NCBI RefSeq assembly: GCF_043876835.1
Contig: NZ_JBAWJZ010000008.1
Span: 62,001-126,000 of the forward strand
Source of the DNA: Yeosuana sp043876835
Lineage (GTDB): Bacteria > Bacteroidota > Bacteroidia > Flavobacteriales > Flavobacteriaceae
Length of the DNA: 64,000 nucleotides
Direction: 5' to 3'
The position numbers and the translations under genes were made by a program. Positions 18,069-26,516 of the stretch are shown here, piece after piece. The notes under the pieces were generated by a model, which had not been told where the DNA came from, searched no databases, and was given only the letters and a program-made list of their open reading frames with translations. Numbering within the stretch: the stretch's first letter is position 1; every line of letters starts with the position of its first letter.

Positions 18069-18115
18069 GAACCTGCTAATTACTGAATTAGAGAAGTTTG
18101 CTTCATTAAATATTT
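18069..18115. repeat. Diverged direct repeat, copy 1 (copy 2 at 18878-18924)
   Basis: About 47 bases starting GAACCTGCTAATTACTG match 18878-18924 (GAACCTATTAATATGCG) at roughly three quarters of positions by eye. Both can be read as NLLI-x-ELEKF-x-S followed by a stop, so they may be ends of the same decayed coding sequence. A second matching block follows each copy (18385-18418 and 18981-19012, containing TTTTAGAAG and AATAAT), with about 216 more bases between blocks in copy 1. Confidence 0.45.
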
Positions 18116-18260
18116 AATTCTATAATTAAAAAAAACCTTCAACCGAACCTAGATTCAAACTTAATGCTTTCATAGCCTATTTTAACTATTTCTAAAAAAG
18201 TCAATAAAACTAAGTGAAATAATAGCGAAACATTAAATTTAATTTACTTAAAACAACTGA

Positions 18261-18323
18261 AAAACAAAGAACCTCCAACCAAAAAGTTTGAAGGTTATAC
18301 ATGTAGCGGGAACTGGACTCGAA
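18261..18323 (-). pseudogene. tRNA 3'-end remnant followed by a terminator-like hairpin
   Basis: Read on the minus strand, 18323-18302 gives TTCGAGTCCAGTTCCCGCTA plus CA: a T-loop TTCGAGT, the 3' side of a T-stem, and an acceptor 3' strand with a discriminator A. The 5' half of the T-stem does not pair, so this is not an intact tRNA. It is followed on the same strand by imperfect 11-base arms (18296-18286 and 18280-18270) around a T5 loop, and then a T-rich tail. This tRNA-tail-then-terminator order is what remains when a tRNA gene end is used as an attachment site or is partly deleted. An initiator-tRNA origin is possible but unproven. Confidence 0.4.
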
Positions 18324-18416
18324 GCTGAGAAGTCTGATTAGATAGCTCATTCTATATCAACCAGAGTACTTAAAACATTCTTTTCTTTTTTAGAAGGAAA
18401 TTAATAATCTAAAAAA

Positions 18417-18506
18417 CCTAAAAATCCCTGTTTAAATATAAAGCCTAACCGTTTTAGGTAAAGCACATAACTATTTTAATTATTAGGTTAGGTCTTAATA
18501 TTCAAG
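18417..18506. repeat. Dispersed hairpin repeat, copy A (copy B at 33735-33814)
   Basis: This starts CCTAAAAATCCCTGTTTAAA and ends TTAATATTCAAG. It has internal complementary arms AAAGCCTAACC and GGTTAGGTCTT. The same start, arms and end recur at 33735-33814 with a shorter middle. Both copies lie between genes. It resembles a small palindromic interspersed element. Confidence 0.55.
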
Positions 18507-18574
18507 TTATACTATGTAAGTCTTTCAAGAACACTTTTCGGTTGTTTTTTTAGAATGTATTACTAATAGACACG

Positions 18575-18610
18575 GTTGACAATTAAGTTGACTAAATAGT
18601 TGACAATTAT
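18575..18610. repeat. Three GTTGAC direct repeats at exact 12-bp spacing
   Basis: GTTGAC occurs at 18575, 18587 and 18599, within the 12-base units GTTGACAATTAA, GTTGACTAAATA and GTTGACAATTAT. Even spacing just over one helical turn suggests a protein-binding array such as recombinase arm sites, iterons, or a regulator site, but no adjacent gene explains it. Confidence 0.5.
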
Positions 18611-18716
18611 ATTATGTTTTATTATTACTCAAATATGTAATAAATTATAATTAGTATTGTTATATAAGGCCAAAAAGGAATATGAGACATGTTAAAGTAT
18701 AAAAAAATCAATAGCC

Positions 18717-18729
18717 ATCTTCTCCACTA
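18717..18729 (+). other. Candidate attachment-site remnant (13-bp tRNA acceptor-end match)
   Basis: ATCTTCTCCACTA here is identical to 38154-38166, where it forms the 3' end of a decayed tRNA-like sequence. The copies are in the same orientation 19.4 kb apart and enclose the phosphonate and sigma-factor genes. No tRNA body precedes this copy. Confidence 0.35.
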
Positions 18730-18780
18730 AAATAAAACTCTATCTATTGTTAATCAATTATTTAGGGTTTTGTTATTTTG

Positions 18781-18810
18781 TATCTAGTCCATATCTAGTC
18801 CAAATTTGGA
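18781..18810. repeat. Tandem 11-bp repeat with overlapping palindrome
   Basis: TATCTAGTCCA occurs twice without a gap (18781-18791, 18792-18802), and the second copy runs into the 12-bp palindrome TCCAAATTTGGA (18799-18810). It is a possible protein-binding or recombination site of unknown role. Confidence 0.4.
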
Positions 18811-19006
18811 TTAAAAGTAAAAACTCAAACATAAAATGTAATTGAGTTTTGTTTAGTAGGCGGACAGAAAAAATGTCGAACCTATTAATATGCGAATTAG
18901 AAAAATTTGATTCAATATGTTAAATCTTGAAAATCAGTTTAGGTGCCAAAATCAAACAATTTTAAGATTCAAACACCACCCTTTTAGAAGAAAATAATAA
19001 TGACAA

Positions 19007-19041
19007 AAAACCGATGCTTAACTATTCCTCACATCGGTTTT
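19007..19041 (-). terminator. Terminator of the susC-to-phosphoesterase operon
   Basis: Perfect 10-bp arms AAAACCGATG (19007-19016) and CATCGGTTTT (19032-19041). On the minus strand the hairpin is followed by a run of T, and it lies about 130 bases after the stop codon of the YncE/phosphoesterase gene, so it most likely ends that minus-strand transcript. Confidence 0.75.
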
Positions 19042-19168
19042 AATAACTAAACTAACTCAAATAAAACAACTAAGCGTGTACATAAAAATCCTTTATTATT
19101 CACTATTTATGGTTAACTATATGTTACAATATTGCTATTAAAAGTTATTTTATGTAATTTTTTTTGGA

Positions 19169-21973
19169 CTAATTATTCTTCTTTTCACGGTTTTCCAATC
19201 GATATTCATCTTGCTCTTTACTCTCTCGCAGCATATCTTCTTCATTATCCATTTCAGGAGAATCATTCAAAGATTTCCAATCAAATTTTTCATCAAATGG
19301 ATCTAATGCTTTTTGCGGATTGAAAATTCTCAGATCCACTTCTATTGCGTTATAGGGTTTGTAGTCTGGTTTGTTTGTAAAAAAGTCTGATAAATCTGTA
19401 GCACTTGCATCATATTGATTTAAATATGGTAAATTCAAAACATTCCAAAAAGTTTTAAATATGCTGCCAAAACTGTAATGTACATGGCTAACATAATCTC
19501 GCTTTGCCCAAGGAGAAATAAGCATTAAAACACTTCGATGGGCATCAATATGATCGACCCCATTTTGCGCATCATCTTCTGTAATTACGATAAGCATATT
19601 TTTCCAATACGGTGTTCTTGAAAGAAATTCAACAATTCTACCTACAGCCAAATCATTATCTGCCATATAACTTTCTTTAAAAGGATAGCCTGCTTCTGGA
19701 CGGTCACTTGCCCCATGGTCATTAGGGATAATAACTGTTACTATTTCGGGCATGGTATCTTTTGCTTTAATCCATTTTTCGTCAAATTCTTTTTTGAACT
19801 GATCGATCCGAAACTGATCTGGTATTGATGTGTTATAGGTTGGATATTTTTTAGATGTACGTGTAAACAAAGGTTGTGGCATTGGGTAGTTTACAAACTG
19901 TTTGATGCCGGTATATTTGAATTCTGCTTCATAAAGAGCGGGTTCAAACATAATACTGAAACCAAAATTGTAGAAGTCTGTATTATTACGCTCTAGATGA
20001 TCCCACATGGAGCCAGCCTCATTATAATCTTCTGGATAAACAGCACCTGCAGCACCATTCATTGCAAAAATACCGGGTGCTTTGGATTTGGGTTTAAAAT
20101 TTCTGTTATCACCATAACTGGCTGCTGTAGTGGTTTCACACCATTCATTTGGATAAGTGTTTACCAACCATCTATGTCCATCGGCAGAAACATCAGAATC
20201 CACATAAAAATTATCTGAAATAGCAAACTGCCTTGCCAACGCTAAATGATTGGGCATAACCGTAGCATTTATTAGAGAATCCGTTTTTTTTCTGTTAGAA
20301 AACGATGCGTTTTCACCATACCTCGCAAGAGATTTGTCGCCATTCCCCTTTTTTATTTGACCAAAAACCTCATCATAAGTTCTGTTTTCTTTAGAAATAA
20401 ATACAATGTGTTTTATTGGACTTTCTTTTTCTCCAGGATACAGTGGAATAGGATTATCTTTCCTTTTATTAAAAATAGTATCTGTTGATTTTGAAAATTT
20501 AAAATTATTTGAAATGACTTCTTTAGTCATGTCGTTCAATTTTTCATCTGAAGGAATATCAGCTACTTGAACAGTACCTTTCATCAAAGAACCTATATAA
20601 CTCCCTTCTGGACCCAATTTAAAATTACTACCTCCGTTTGGTCCACTTCCAAAACCTTTTGCATTAGCAATGATTAGTTTTCCCCCATCTTTTGTTACTT
20701 CTATTTTTGATGGAAACCAACCTGTTGGAATATGGCCTAAAACTTTTTGGTCTTCAACATTTATAACCCCAATTGCATTTATTCCAGATTCAGCTACATA
20801 TAATCGTTTTTGATCTGGGCTAATAGCTAAACCAAAAGGAATAACACCTCTAAATTGCTTTACCCTAACTTCTGGTTTTAAGGAAATCGTGTTGACAACG
20901 GTGTCTTTTTTTATTGAAATAACCGATAGATTATCATTAGTTGCATTACTAACAAACACATAATCGTTAGTAGCTACAATGGAGTTGGGGCTAGAACCAC
21001 CAACGGCGGGAATACCTTCAACCATGACGCCAACTAAATGTCCTGTTTTAATTTTGGCAACCACTTTTGGGTTTTCTTTATCTTCTAAATCTATTGCAAA
21101 AACCGAAAAAGCCTCAGGAACATTTACGTCACCCAATCCTTTAATATTTATAGTGTCATTTTTTATGCCTTCAACCATGTCTTTAGAGCCGTATGCTGAA
21201 GCCGGATAACTTATTGGTGTTATTTTCGCATCTTCTTTATCGCTGTCTTTTATATATGAATATTCAAACATGCCAACGTTTGCCACATATGCTTTTTTTT
21301 CGTCTGGAGATAAACAAATGCCGAATGGATAGCGTCCAACTGGTACAGATTGGGTTACCTTTTTAGTTTCAACATCTGCAATAATCATTCGGAAGCCAAT
21401 TTGATCTACGGCATAAATGGTTTTTCCGTCTTTAGTGAGTTTTAAATCTCCAATATAGCCATCAGTATAATCATGATTCTCGGAATTAGAAGCACAATCT
21501 ATAAATCCTCTTGGCTCTCCATCAGCCAGATTAAAAAGATAAATTTTGTTTTCTTGTCCTCCAGCTACATATACTGTTTGATTATCAGGAGAAATGGCTA
21601 ATCCCATAAAAACCGATGCCAAAACACCTTTGTCAGTAGTTGGTGTTGATGGAATTTGTTGTACCTCAGGATGGTTTGATAAAATATTACGGATGATTGT
21701 TATTGATATTGGATTTGTACCCGAATTAGCGGTTACAGCGATATTATTATCAGGACTCAAGGTTAATCCGTAAGGATGTGGTGCTGTTACTATACTTTTT
21801 CCTAGTGGTGTAATAAATCGTCCATTGGGAATGACTGTTTTCCCGGCGGGATTAATTTTAGTTATTTCATTACCAGCAGGTGCAGAAATGATCCATACAC
21901 TTTGGTCCTCATTTTTTTCTTGAGAACAGCTAACTATTAGAATTAATATCAATAATTTAATTAATTTTTTCAT
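19169..21973 (-). CDS. YncE-like beta-propeller / phosphoesterase-family lipoprotein
   Basis: A 934-residue lipoprotein (lipobox IVSC, Cys16). The N-terminal half (about 30-470) is a seven-bladed YncE-like propeller with repeated SPD motifs (LTLSPDN, LAISPDN, LCLSPDE-like, LAISPDQ). The C-terminal part (about 530-880) is a PF04185-type phosphoesterase of the acid phosphatase/phospholipase C group, with FISKENRTYDEVFG, SDVSADGHRW, VIIPNDHG and ITEDDAQNGVDHIDAHRS providing likely metal ligands. The family hydrolyses phosphate mono- or diesters, but the exact substrate is not predictable. It is the last gene of the susC operon, 40 bases after the PLP-enzyme gene, so it probably trims or releases phosphorus compounds at the cell surface. 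Confidence 0.85.
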   Translation of the reverse strand: MKKLIKLLILILIVSCSQEKNEDQSVWIISAPAGNEITKINPAGKTVIPNGRFITPLGKSIVTAPHPYGLTLSPDNNIAVTANSGTNPISITIIRNILSNHPEVQQIPSTPTTDKGVLASVFMGLAISPDNQTVYVAGGQENKIYLFNLADGEPRGFIDCASNSENHDYTDGYIGDLKLTKDGKTIYAVDQIGFRMIIADVETKKVTQSVPVGRYPFGICLSPDEKKAYVANVGMFEYSYIKDSDKEDAKITPISYPASAYGSKDMVEGIKNDTINIKGLGDVNVPEAFSVFAIDLEDKENPKVVAKIKTGHLVGVMVEGIPAVGGSSPNSIVATNDYVFVSNATNDNLSVISIKKDTVVNTISLKPEVRVKQFRGVIPFGLAISPDQKRLYVAESGINAIGVINVEDQKVLGHIPTGWFPSKIEVTKDGGKLIIANAKGFGSGPNGGSNFKLGPEGSYIGSLMKGTVQVADIPSDEKLNDMTKEVISNNFKFSKSTDTIFNKRKDNPIPLYPGEKESPIKHIVFISKENRTYDEVFGQIKKGNGDKSLARYGENASFSNRKKTDSLINATVMPNHLALARQFAISDNFYVDSDVSADGHRWLVNTYPNEWCETTTAASYGDNRNFKPKSKAPGIFAMNGAAGAVYPEDYNEAGSMWDHLERNNTDFYNFGFSIMFEPALYEAEFKYTGIKQFVNYPMPQPLFTRTSKKYPTYNTSIPDQFRIDQFKKEFDEKWIKAKDTMPEIVTVIIPNDHGASDRPEAGYPFKESYMADNDLAVGRIVEFLSRTPYWKNMLIVITEDDAQNGVDHIDAHRSVLMLISPWAKRDYVSHVHYSFGSIFKTFWNVLNLPYLNQYDASATDLSDFFTNKPDYKPYNAIEVDLRIFNPQKALDPFDEKFDWKSLNDSPEMDNEEDMLRESKEQDEYRLENREKKNN

Positions 21974-22013
21974 GCTATCTATTTTTTATTTCATTAATCA
22001 CATGACTTATAGA

Positions 22014-23363
22014 CTATTCGCTAACCAAAGATAGACATTCATTAAGAATGTTTAAAGCCGTATTTAATTCTTCTCTTGTAATATTTAAGGCTGGTGATAA
22101 TTGCAAAACATTGCCTGCTGACACCTTAAAACTTAATCCTCGTTTTAAACATTCGTACATGACTTTTTCAGCTTCTTCATTAGCTTTTTCTTTTGTATCT
22201 CTGTTTTTTACAAGTTCTATACCCCACAACATACCAATTCCTCTAACATCACCAATAATGGCGTGATTTAGCTTCATGGTCTCTAAGGATCCTTTAAAAA
22301 AAGCTTCATATTTTTTCACTCTTTTTAAAAGTTTTTCATCTTCAATAATTTGAATGGTTGTTAATCCAGCTACCGACCCAATAGGGCTTTTCTCAAAAGT
22401 ATAATGACCTAATGATAATTCTGCAAAATGATTATAGTCATCGCGTGTTATCATTGCTGCTTGAGGATAGATTCCACCACCAAGTCCTTTGCCCAAACAA
22501 AGAATATCCGGTTCAATATCATAATGCTCAAAAGCGAACATGTATCCTGTTCTTCCTAATGCAATGGGAATTTCGTCTAGTATCAACAAAACGTTATATT
22601 TTGAGCATAATGCTCTTGCCTGTTGCCAAAACTGTTTTGATGGAACTTGCACATCTGTATTCCTAACAGTTTCAGCCAAAAAAGCACCAACCTCATTATC
22701 TCTAGACAGTATATATTCCAAATAGTCTAAGCATTTATTTTCATCATTTTCAAAAATACCACGATACGTTACAGGAGGCGGAATATTGATGGTTCCGGGC
22801 ATTAAAGAACCCATTTTATCCCTCCAAAATGTTTCACCACCTACACTTATCGCGTCTAATGAAGCACCATGAAAAGAATCCCAAAAGGATACTACTTTAT
22901 GTTTACCTGTAACCGCTCTCGCTAATTTAAGCGCCACACCAATTGCAGAACTTCCGTTTGGAGTTAGTAATACTCTGTTTAAACTTGAAGGTGTTAATGA
23001 TGCTAGTTTTTCTGCAAATTTTATCGAGGGTTTATTAGTATATCGTCTAGGTGAAAAAGGTAATTTTTGTAATTGCTTTACAACATTTTCTATTAATCGA
23101 GGATGTGCATACCCAACTTGATGCACATTATTACCATGGAAATCTAAATATTTTTTACCTGAAATATTTTCAAAAGTTGCGCCTTCAGATTTTCGCAAAA
23201 CATCTAAACAGGGTGTAGAAAGCGATTGATGCATAAAATAGCGAGCATCTTTTTCTAATAATTCAAGCGTCTTCTCATCTGAATGTTGCTCGTTCCACAG
23301 AACACGCACTGGAGATATATTGATATCTCCTTCTACTGTTTTATGTGATTTATTTAAACTCAT
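22014..23363 (-). CDS. Class III aminotransferase-fold PLP enzyme, probably PbfA-like (R)-1-hydroxy-2-aminoethylphosphonate ammonia-lyase
   Basis: A 449-residue fold-type I PLP enzyme of the class III aminotransferase family: pyrophosphate-binding NGSSA, cofactor Asp263 in LILDEIPIALGRTG, and Schiff-base Lys292 in LGKGLGGG. Class III members in phosphonate clusters include PbfA, which turns (R)-1-hydroxy-2-aminoethylphosphonate into phosphonoacetaldehyde and ammonia, and AEP transaminases. The nearby PhnX-like hydrolase and TIGR03364-type FAD enzyme make PbfA the best guess; a transaminase remains possible. No signal peptide is present, so it is cytoplasmic. Its ATG overlaps the stop codon of the phosphodiesterase gene (ATGA), implying translational coupling. 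Confidence 0.65.
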   Translation of the reverse strand: MSLNKSHKTVEGDINISPVRVLWNEQHSDEKTLELLEKDARYFMHQSLSTPCLDVLRKSEGATFENISGKKYLDFHGNNVHQVGYAHPRLIENVVKQLQKLPFSPRRYTNKPSIKFAEKLASLTPSSLNRVLLTPNGSSAIGVALKLARAVTGKHKVVSFWDSFHGASLDAISVGGETFWRDKMGSLMPGTINIPPPVTYRGIFENDENKCLDYLEYILSRDNEVGAFLAETVRNTDVQVPSKQFWQQARALCSKYNVLLILDEIPIALGRTGYMFAFEHYDIEPDILCLGKGLGGGIYPQAAMITRDDYNHFAELSLGHYTFEKSPIGSVAGLTTIQIIEDEKLLKRVKKYEAFFKGSLETMKLNHAIIGDVRGIGMLWGIELVKNRDTKEKANEEAEKVMYECLKRGLSFKVSAGNVLQLSPALNITREELNTALNILNECLSLVSE

Positions 23364-24991
23364 TTAGCTAATAGTGTTGACGGTAAAATTTGCTTTGTTA
23401 GAGTAGCTGTTTGATAATAAACATCTAACCAACCATCTCCCCCTCCATTAAACCAAACAACTTCTAACGGGTAGATTCCTGGTTTTAAATGTATGGTGCC
23501 ACCTTTTTCTTTAACACCGTGATTGCCATCATTATTAACAATCTCTTCATTATTGATTTTTAAAACACTTCCATCATCAGATCTTGTAAAAAACCCATAA
23601 GTATCTTCATTTTCAATAGTGATATTTGTTTTAAATCTAACTGCTGTGTTCTCTTTTATTTTATCCCTTATCTCATCCGAAGTTATTTCAAAGCAATACC
23701 CTTTTTCATTTGGCCTTTTCTTTTCTAAAAATGGCACACTACTCAAATTAGAAAGATAAAATATTTCATAAGAAACGGATGGTTTTGAATTGGGAGGTAT
23801 TACTCTAAAAAAAGCTTCAGAAACAGTGCTTACAACATGTCCGTCTTTAAGCAAGGCACTTTTTACTACTGTGTTTTTTGAAACTTTAAAAGGAGTAGTA
23901 TATTTTTTAGAAACCTCTGACGGCATGGTGCCATCAAGGGTATATCTTATATCTCCACTACCACTTATTCTTACTTCTGCGTCATCAACAAATAAGCCTC
24001 CTGCCTGTTTGTATGAATCTGTTTTTGGTAAAATAATAGGCGCTGTAAATCGCTTTGTAATGGGGTAATCGTCTGTTTCGTTAAAACTAACAAAGGCATT
24101 TTTTACAGGCCTGCCAATACATGCCATAGGTAATTTAAAACCCAAAACGAAGGCAACAGTTGCCGCATTATCATATTGATACACCGGATAATTCAATGAA
24201 TAGTTTTTCTTAACACCTTTACCCCAAACAATAAATGGTATTTCCATTTCCTGCAATGTTTCGCCACCATGGCCATTACCTAAACCACCATGGTCGGCAC
24301 TAATAATTACGACGGTTTCATTTGCCATTGGCGAAGACGTAATAGCTTCCATAACTTCTGCTAATAATGTATCTGCTTTTTCAACCGACTTGTAATATTC
24401 TAGTGTACCATGACCAAATTCATGTCCAGCATGATCTACATGATCAAAATGAATAAATGTGAAGGTGGGTTGTTTTGATTTAATGTAAGCACTTGCAACT
24501 TTGGCGGTTTCATTTTCGTTCTTTGGATTGACATCATAATCTACAGCACTTTTTTCAAAAAGCCTTCCAAAACCATCCCAATGATAAATAGCTCCTATCT
24601 CAGCATTAGCGACTTGCTTATTAATATCATTAAAAATAGTTGGAAACAAAAAGTCTTCACTTTTAACAACTGTAGGCAACACAAAATTATTTTTCTCCCA
24701 AGCATTAGATGTTATACCATGTTGTTCTGGTCCTGCACCCATAATCATAGAAGCCCAGTTGGTGCTTGAGCTAGATGGTAATACCGATCTGGCATGCATG
24801 GTTGAAGCGCCTTCACTTATTATTTTATCAAAATTAGGTGTGTTGGCACGTGCTAGTCCATCTGGACTTAATCCATCAAAACCAATAACAACCACGTGTT
24901 TAACAGGTTGTAATTCTTGCGCTTTTATTGAAACACAAAACCATAAGGATAAAATCCCTATGGTTATTGTAATTATATTCTTGATTTTCAT
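23360..24991 (-). CDS. Secreted alkaline-phosphatase-superfamily phosphodiesterase with chitobiase-C-like and PA14 domains
   Basis: A 543-residue protein with a signal peptide (to about residue 24). The N-terminal domain (about 30-300) is a type I phosphodiesterase/nucleotide pyrophosphatase fold: Asp39 in GFDGLSPDG, Asp186 and His190 in DHAGH, Asp233-His234 in SADHGG, and His241. The nucleophile position, usually Thr in P-T-x-T-x-x-N, reads P-S-S-S-S-T-N, which points to Ser75. A chitobiase/hexosaminidase C-terminal-like module follows (about 335-395, YTLDGTMPS), then a PA14-like domain (about 400-535, with GFFTRSDDGS and GGGDGWLDVYY), both suggesting glycan binding. Phosphonoacetate hydrolase and NPP enzymes share this fold. 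It probably releases a phosphonate or phosphate headgroup from a glycoconjugate or lipid. Confidence 0.8.
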   Translation of the reverse strand: MKIKNIITITIGILSLWFCVSIKAQELQPVKHVVVIGFDGLSPDGLARANTPNFDKIISEGASTMHARSVLPSSSSTNWASMIMGAGPEQHGITSNAWEKNNFVLPTVVKSEDFLFPTIFNDINKQVANAEIGAIYHWDGFGRLFEKSAVDYDVNPKNENETAKVASAYIKSKQPTFTFIHFDHVDHAGHEFGHGTLEYYKSVEKADTLLAEVMEAITSSPMANETVVIISADHGGLGNGHGGETLQEMEIPFIVWGKGVKKNYSLNYPVYQYDNAATVAFVLGFKLPMACIGRPVKNAFVSFNETDDYPITKRFTAPIILPKTDSYKQAGGLFVDDAEVRISGSGDIRYTLDGTMPSEVSKKYTTPFKVSKNTVVKSALLKDGHVVSTVSEAFFRVIPPNSKPSVSYEIFYLSNLSSVPFLEKKRPNEKGYCFEITSDEIRDKIKENTAVRFKTNITIENEDTYGFFTRSDDGSVLKINNEEIVNNDGNHGVKEKGGTIHLKPGIYPLEVVWFNGGGDGWLDVYYQTATLTKQILPSTLLAK

Positions 24992-24998
24992 TTAATTG

Positions 24999-26504
24999 CT
25001 ATTTGATAATCCACATAGCTTCGTTGATGTCATCTGAACCACCATACTGTGAGTTTAAAGCGGCATTAACATTGTCTGCATTATTTTCAAATTCACTTTG
25101 TGGGTATTTCCAGCGTAAAGGAATTTTACCGCCGTTTTTGTTTGCTGGTCCAATATCAAATGTTGGCACACCAGTTCTTCTATAATTAAAATAAGCTTCG
25201 AATCCAGAATTATTGAAGAATGCAATATATTTTTGAATTAAAATTTGATTTAATCCATTTGTATTATCTCCTTTATAAACAACATTAACATTGGCTAGAA
25301 ATGTATCAATATCTGCTTGTGAAACTCCATAAAATTTCATAGACCCTGTAATACCATTTATATAATGAGTCTCTGCATTACCAGTTGTCCATCCTCTATT
25401 AATGGCTTCAGCAATAATAAATTCTTGTTCAGAATAACCAATTTGGATATAGGGCTCGCCTTCAAAATTGCTATAATATCTATCTTCATTTGGATAACTG
25501 TATTTACCAGCATCTGAATCTACTTGCATTTGTCCTTGGTCATCACCTGTTTTAGCACCTATATATGCATTAAGGCTTAAAGGATTGTTTGCATCATAAT
25601 AAAAAGGAGCTGGATCGGCAACGATATAAATTCTTGGGTCATTGTTTGCTTTAAGTAAATCTAAATAGGTTGCCCCCATAATATTTCTGTTTCTATTGAA
25701 ACCATAATTACTTGGGTTTAGTTCATACCTATTACCTTGTTCATCAGAAAAATTACGCATCATATTATCTTGAATACCAAAAAATAAAGGGTATTTTGCT
25801 GGGTTAGTTAATATGGTGTTTATTTTACTCGCAATATTTAACTCGGCATTTCTTTTGCTTAACGACATTAAAACTCTTAAATGAAATACATTTATTGCTT
25901 TTTGCCATTTGCTCAAATCCCCATCATATAAAAAATCTCCTAAAATATCAGAGGTTCCAACCTGTGTTTTTGCTATTGCAATTTGGTCATTTGCAGCTTC
26001 TAATAAATCTAAAATGGCAACATAAACTGACTGTTGATTGTCATATTTAGGCTGTGTAATTGGAGTTTCTGATGAAGCTTGTAAGGCCTCTGACAATGGT
26101 ATATCCCCAACTCTTTTTGTCATATAATCAAAAAAATATGCTTTGAAAAACTTTGCTAAAGCCTCATATTTATCTTGATTATCAAGGCCTTGAGCCTCCT
26201 TTTCCATAGCGATAACATTAGACAATGTATTGTATCTAAAACCTATAGCACCCCAATTGTAATCTTGGTCTCCGTAATAATCAAAAGATATTACCCAAAA
26301 TTGGTTGTCTCTTTGAGGCTCTTCCCAAGCGCCATCGTTACCAATATTGTTTAATGTGCTTAGCACTTCAGATAGCAATTGAGATGGTGGAACACTTGTG
26401 GCTTTATTGGGGTCGTCTGTTAAATCTTCAAACTTAGTGCAAGAAAAAGCAAGCACTAAAATTGATAGAAGTATTAATCCTTTTTTAAAATTATATGTTT
26501 TCAT
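24999..26504 (-). CDS. SusD/RagB-family outer-membrane nutrient-binding lipoprotein
   Basis: The start is placed at the ATG at 26504; a TTG two codons upstream is in frame but unnecessary. The 501-residue product has a lipobox AFSC (about Cys22) and the SusD-like type 2 pattern: early FEDLTDDPNKAT, helical TPR-like repeats, and a late YSEQEFIIAEAINRGW and FNYRRTGVP. SusD proteins sit over the SusC barrel and capture large or complexed nutrients. It lies 12 bases after susC and 7 bases before the phosphodiesterase gene, so this SusCD pair is dedicated to the locus. The cargo is inferred to be a phosphonate- or phosphate-bearing molecule rather than a plain glycan, because no glycoside hydrolase is present. 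Confidence 0.9.
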   Translation of the reverse strand: MKTYNFKKGLILLSILVLAFSCTKFEDLTDDPNKATSVPPSQLLSEVLSTLNNIGNDGAWEEPQRDNQFWVISFDYYGDQDYNWGAIGFRYNTLSNVIAMEKEAQGLDNQDKYEALAKFFKAYFFDYMTKRVGDIPLSEALQASSETPITQPKYDNQQSVYVAILDLLEAANDQIAIAKTQVGTSDILGDFLYDGDLSKWQKAINVFHLRVLMSLSKRNAELNIASKINTILTNPAKYPLFFGIQDNMMRNFSDEQGNRYELNPSNYGFNRNRNIMGATYLDLLKANNDPRIYIVADPAPFYYDANNPLSLNAYIGAKTGDDQGQMQVDSDAGKYSYPNEDRYYSNFEGEPYIQIGYSEQEFIIAEAINRGWTTGNAETHYINGITGSMKFYGVSQADIDTFLANVNVVYKGDNTNGLNQILIQKYIAFFNNSGFEAYFNYRRTGVPTFDIGPANKNGGKIPLRWKYPQSEFENNADNVNAALNSQYGGSDDINEAMWIIK

Positions 26505-26516
26505 TTTCAATTTTTT

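Larger units (their letters stand above)
17938..19168. other. 1.2-kb gene-free region with decayed repeats and tRNA fragments
   Basis: No convincing gene is seen. In order it holds the inverted repeat at 17956, a diverged direct repeat (18069, second copy 18878), a hairpin and tRNA 3' tail on the minus strand (18261-18323), a 90-bp hairpin repeat shared with 33735, three GTTGAC repeats spaced 12 bp (18575), a 13-bp tRNA acceptor-end match (18717), a tandem 11-bp repeat (18781), and the terminator of the minus-strand phosphonate operon (19007). The mixture resembles a junction where mobile DNA has repeatedly inserted and decayed. No integrase or transposase frame remains. Confidence 0.6.

Noticed and set aside
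18575..18610. CRISPR or plasmid origin
   Set aside because: The units are only 12 bp with no spacers, and no replication initiator gene is nearby; kept only as an iteron-like array.
18877..18925. Sixteen-residue frame starting at the ATG before the copy 2 repeat
   Set aside because: Too short, with the parallel copy interrupted by a stop; more likely a decayed remnant.
19132..19323. Plus-strand frame overlapping the end of the YncE/phosphoesterase gene
   Set aside because: It lies largely antisense to a well-supported coding region and has no recognisable features.
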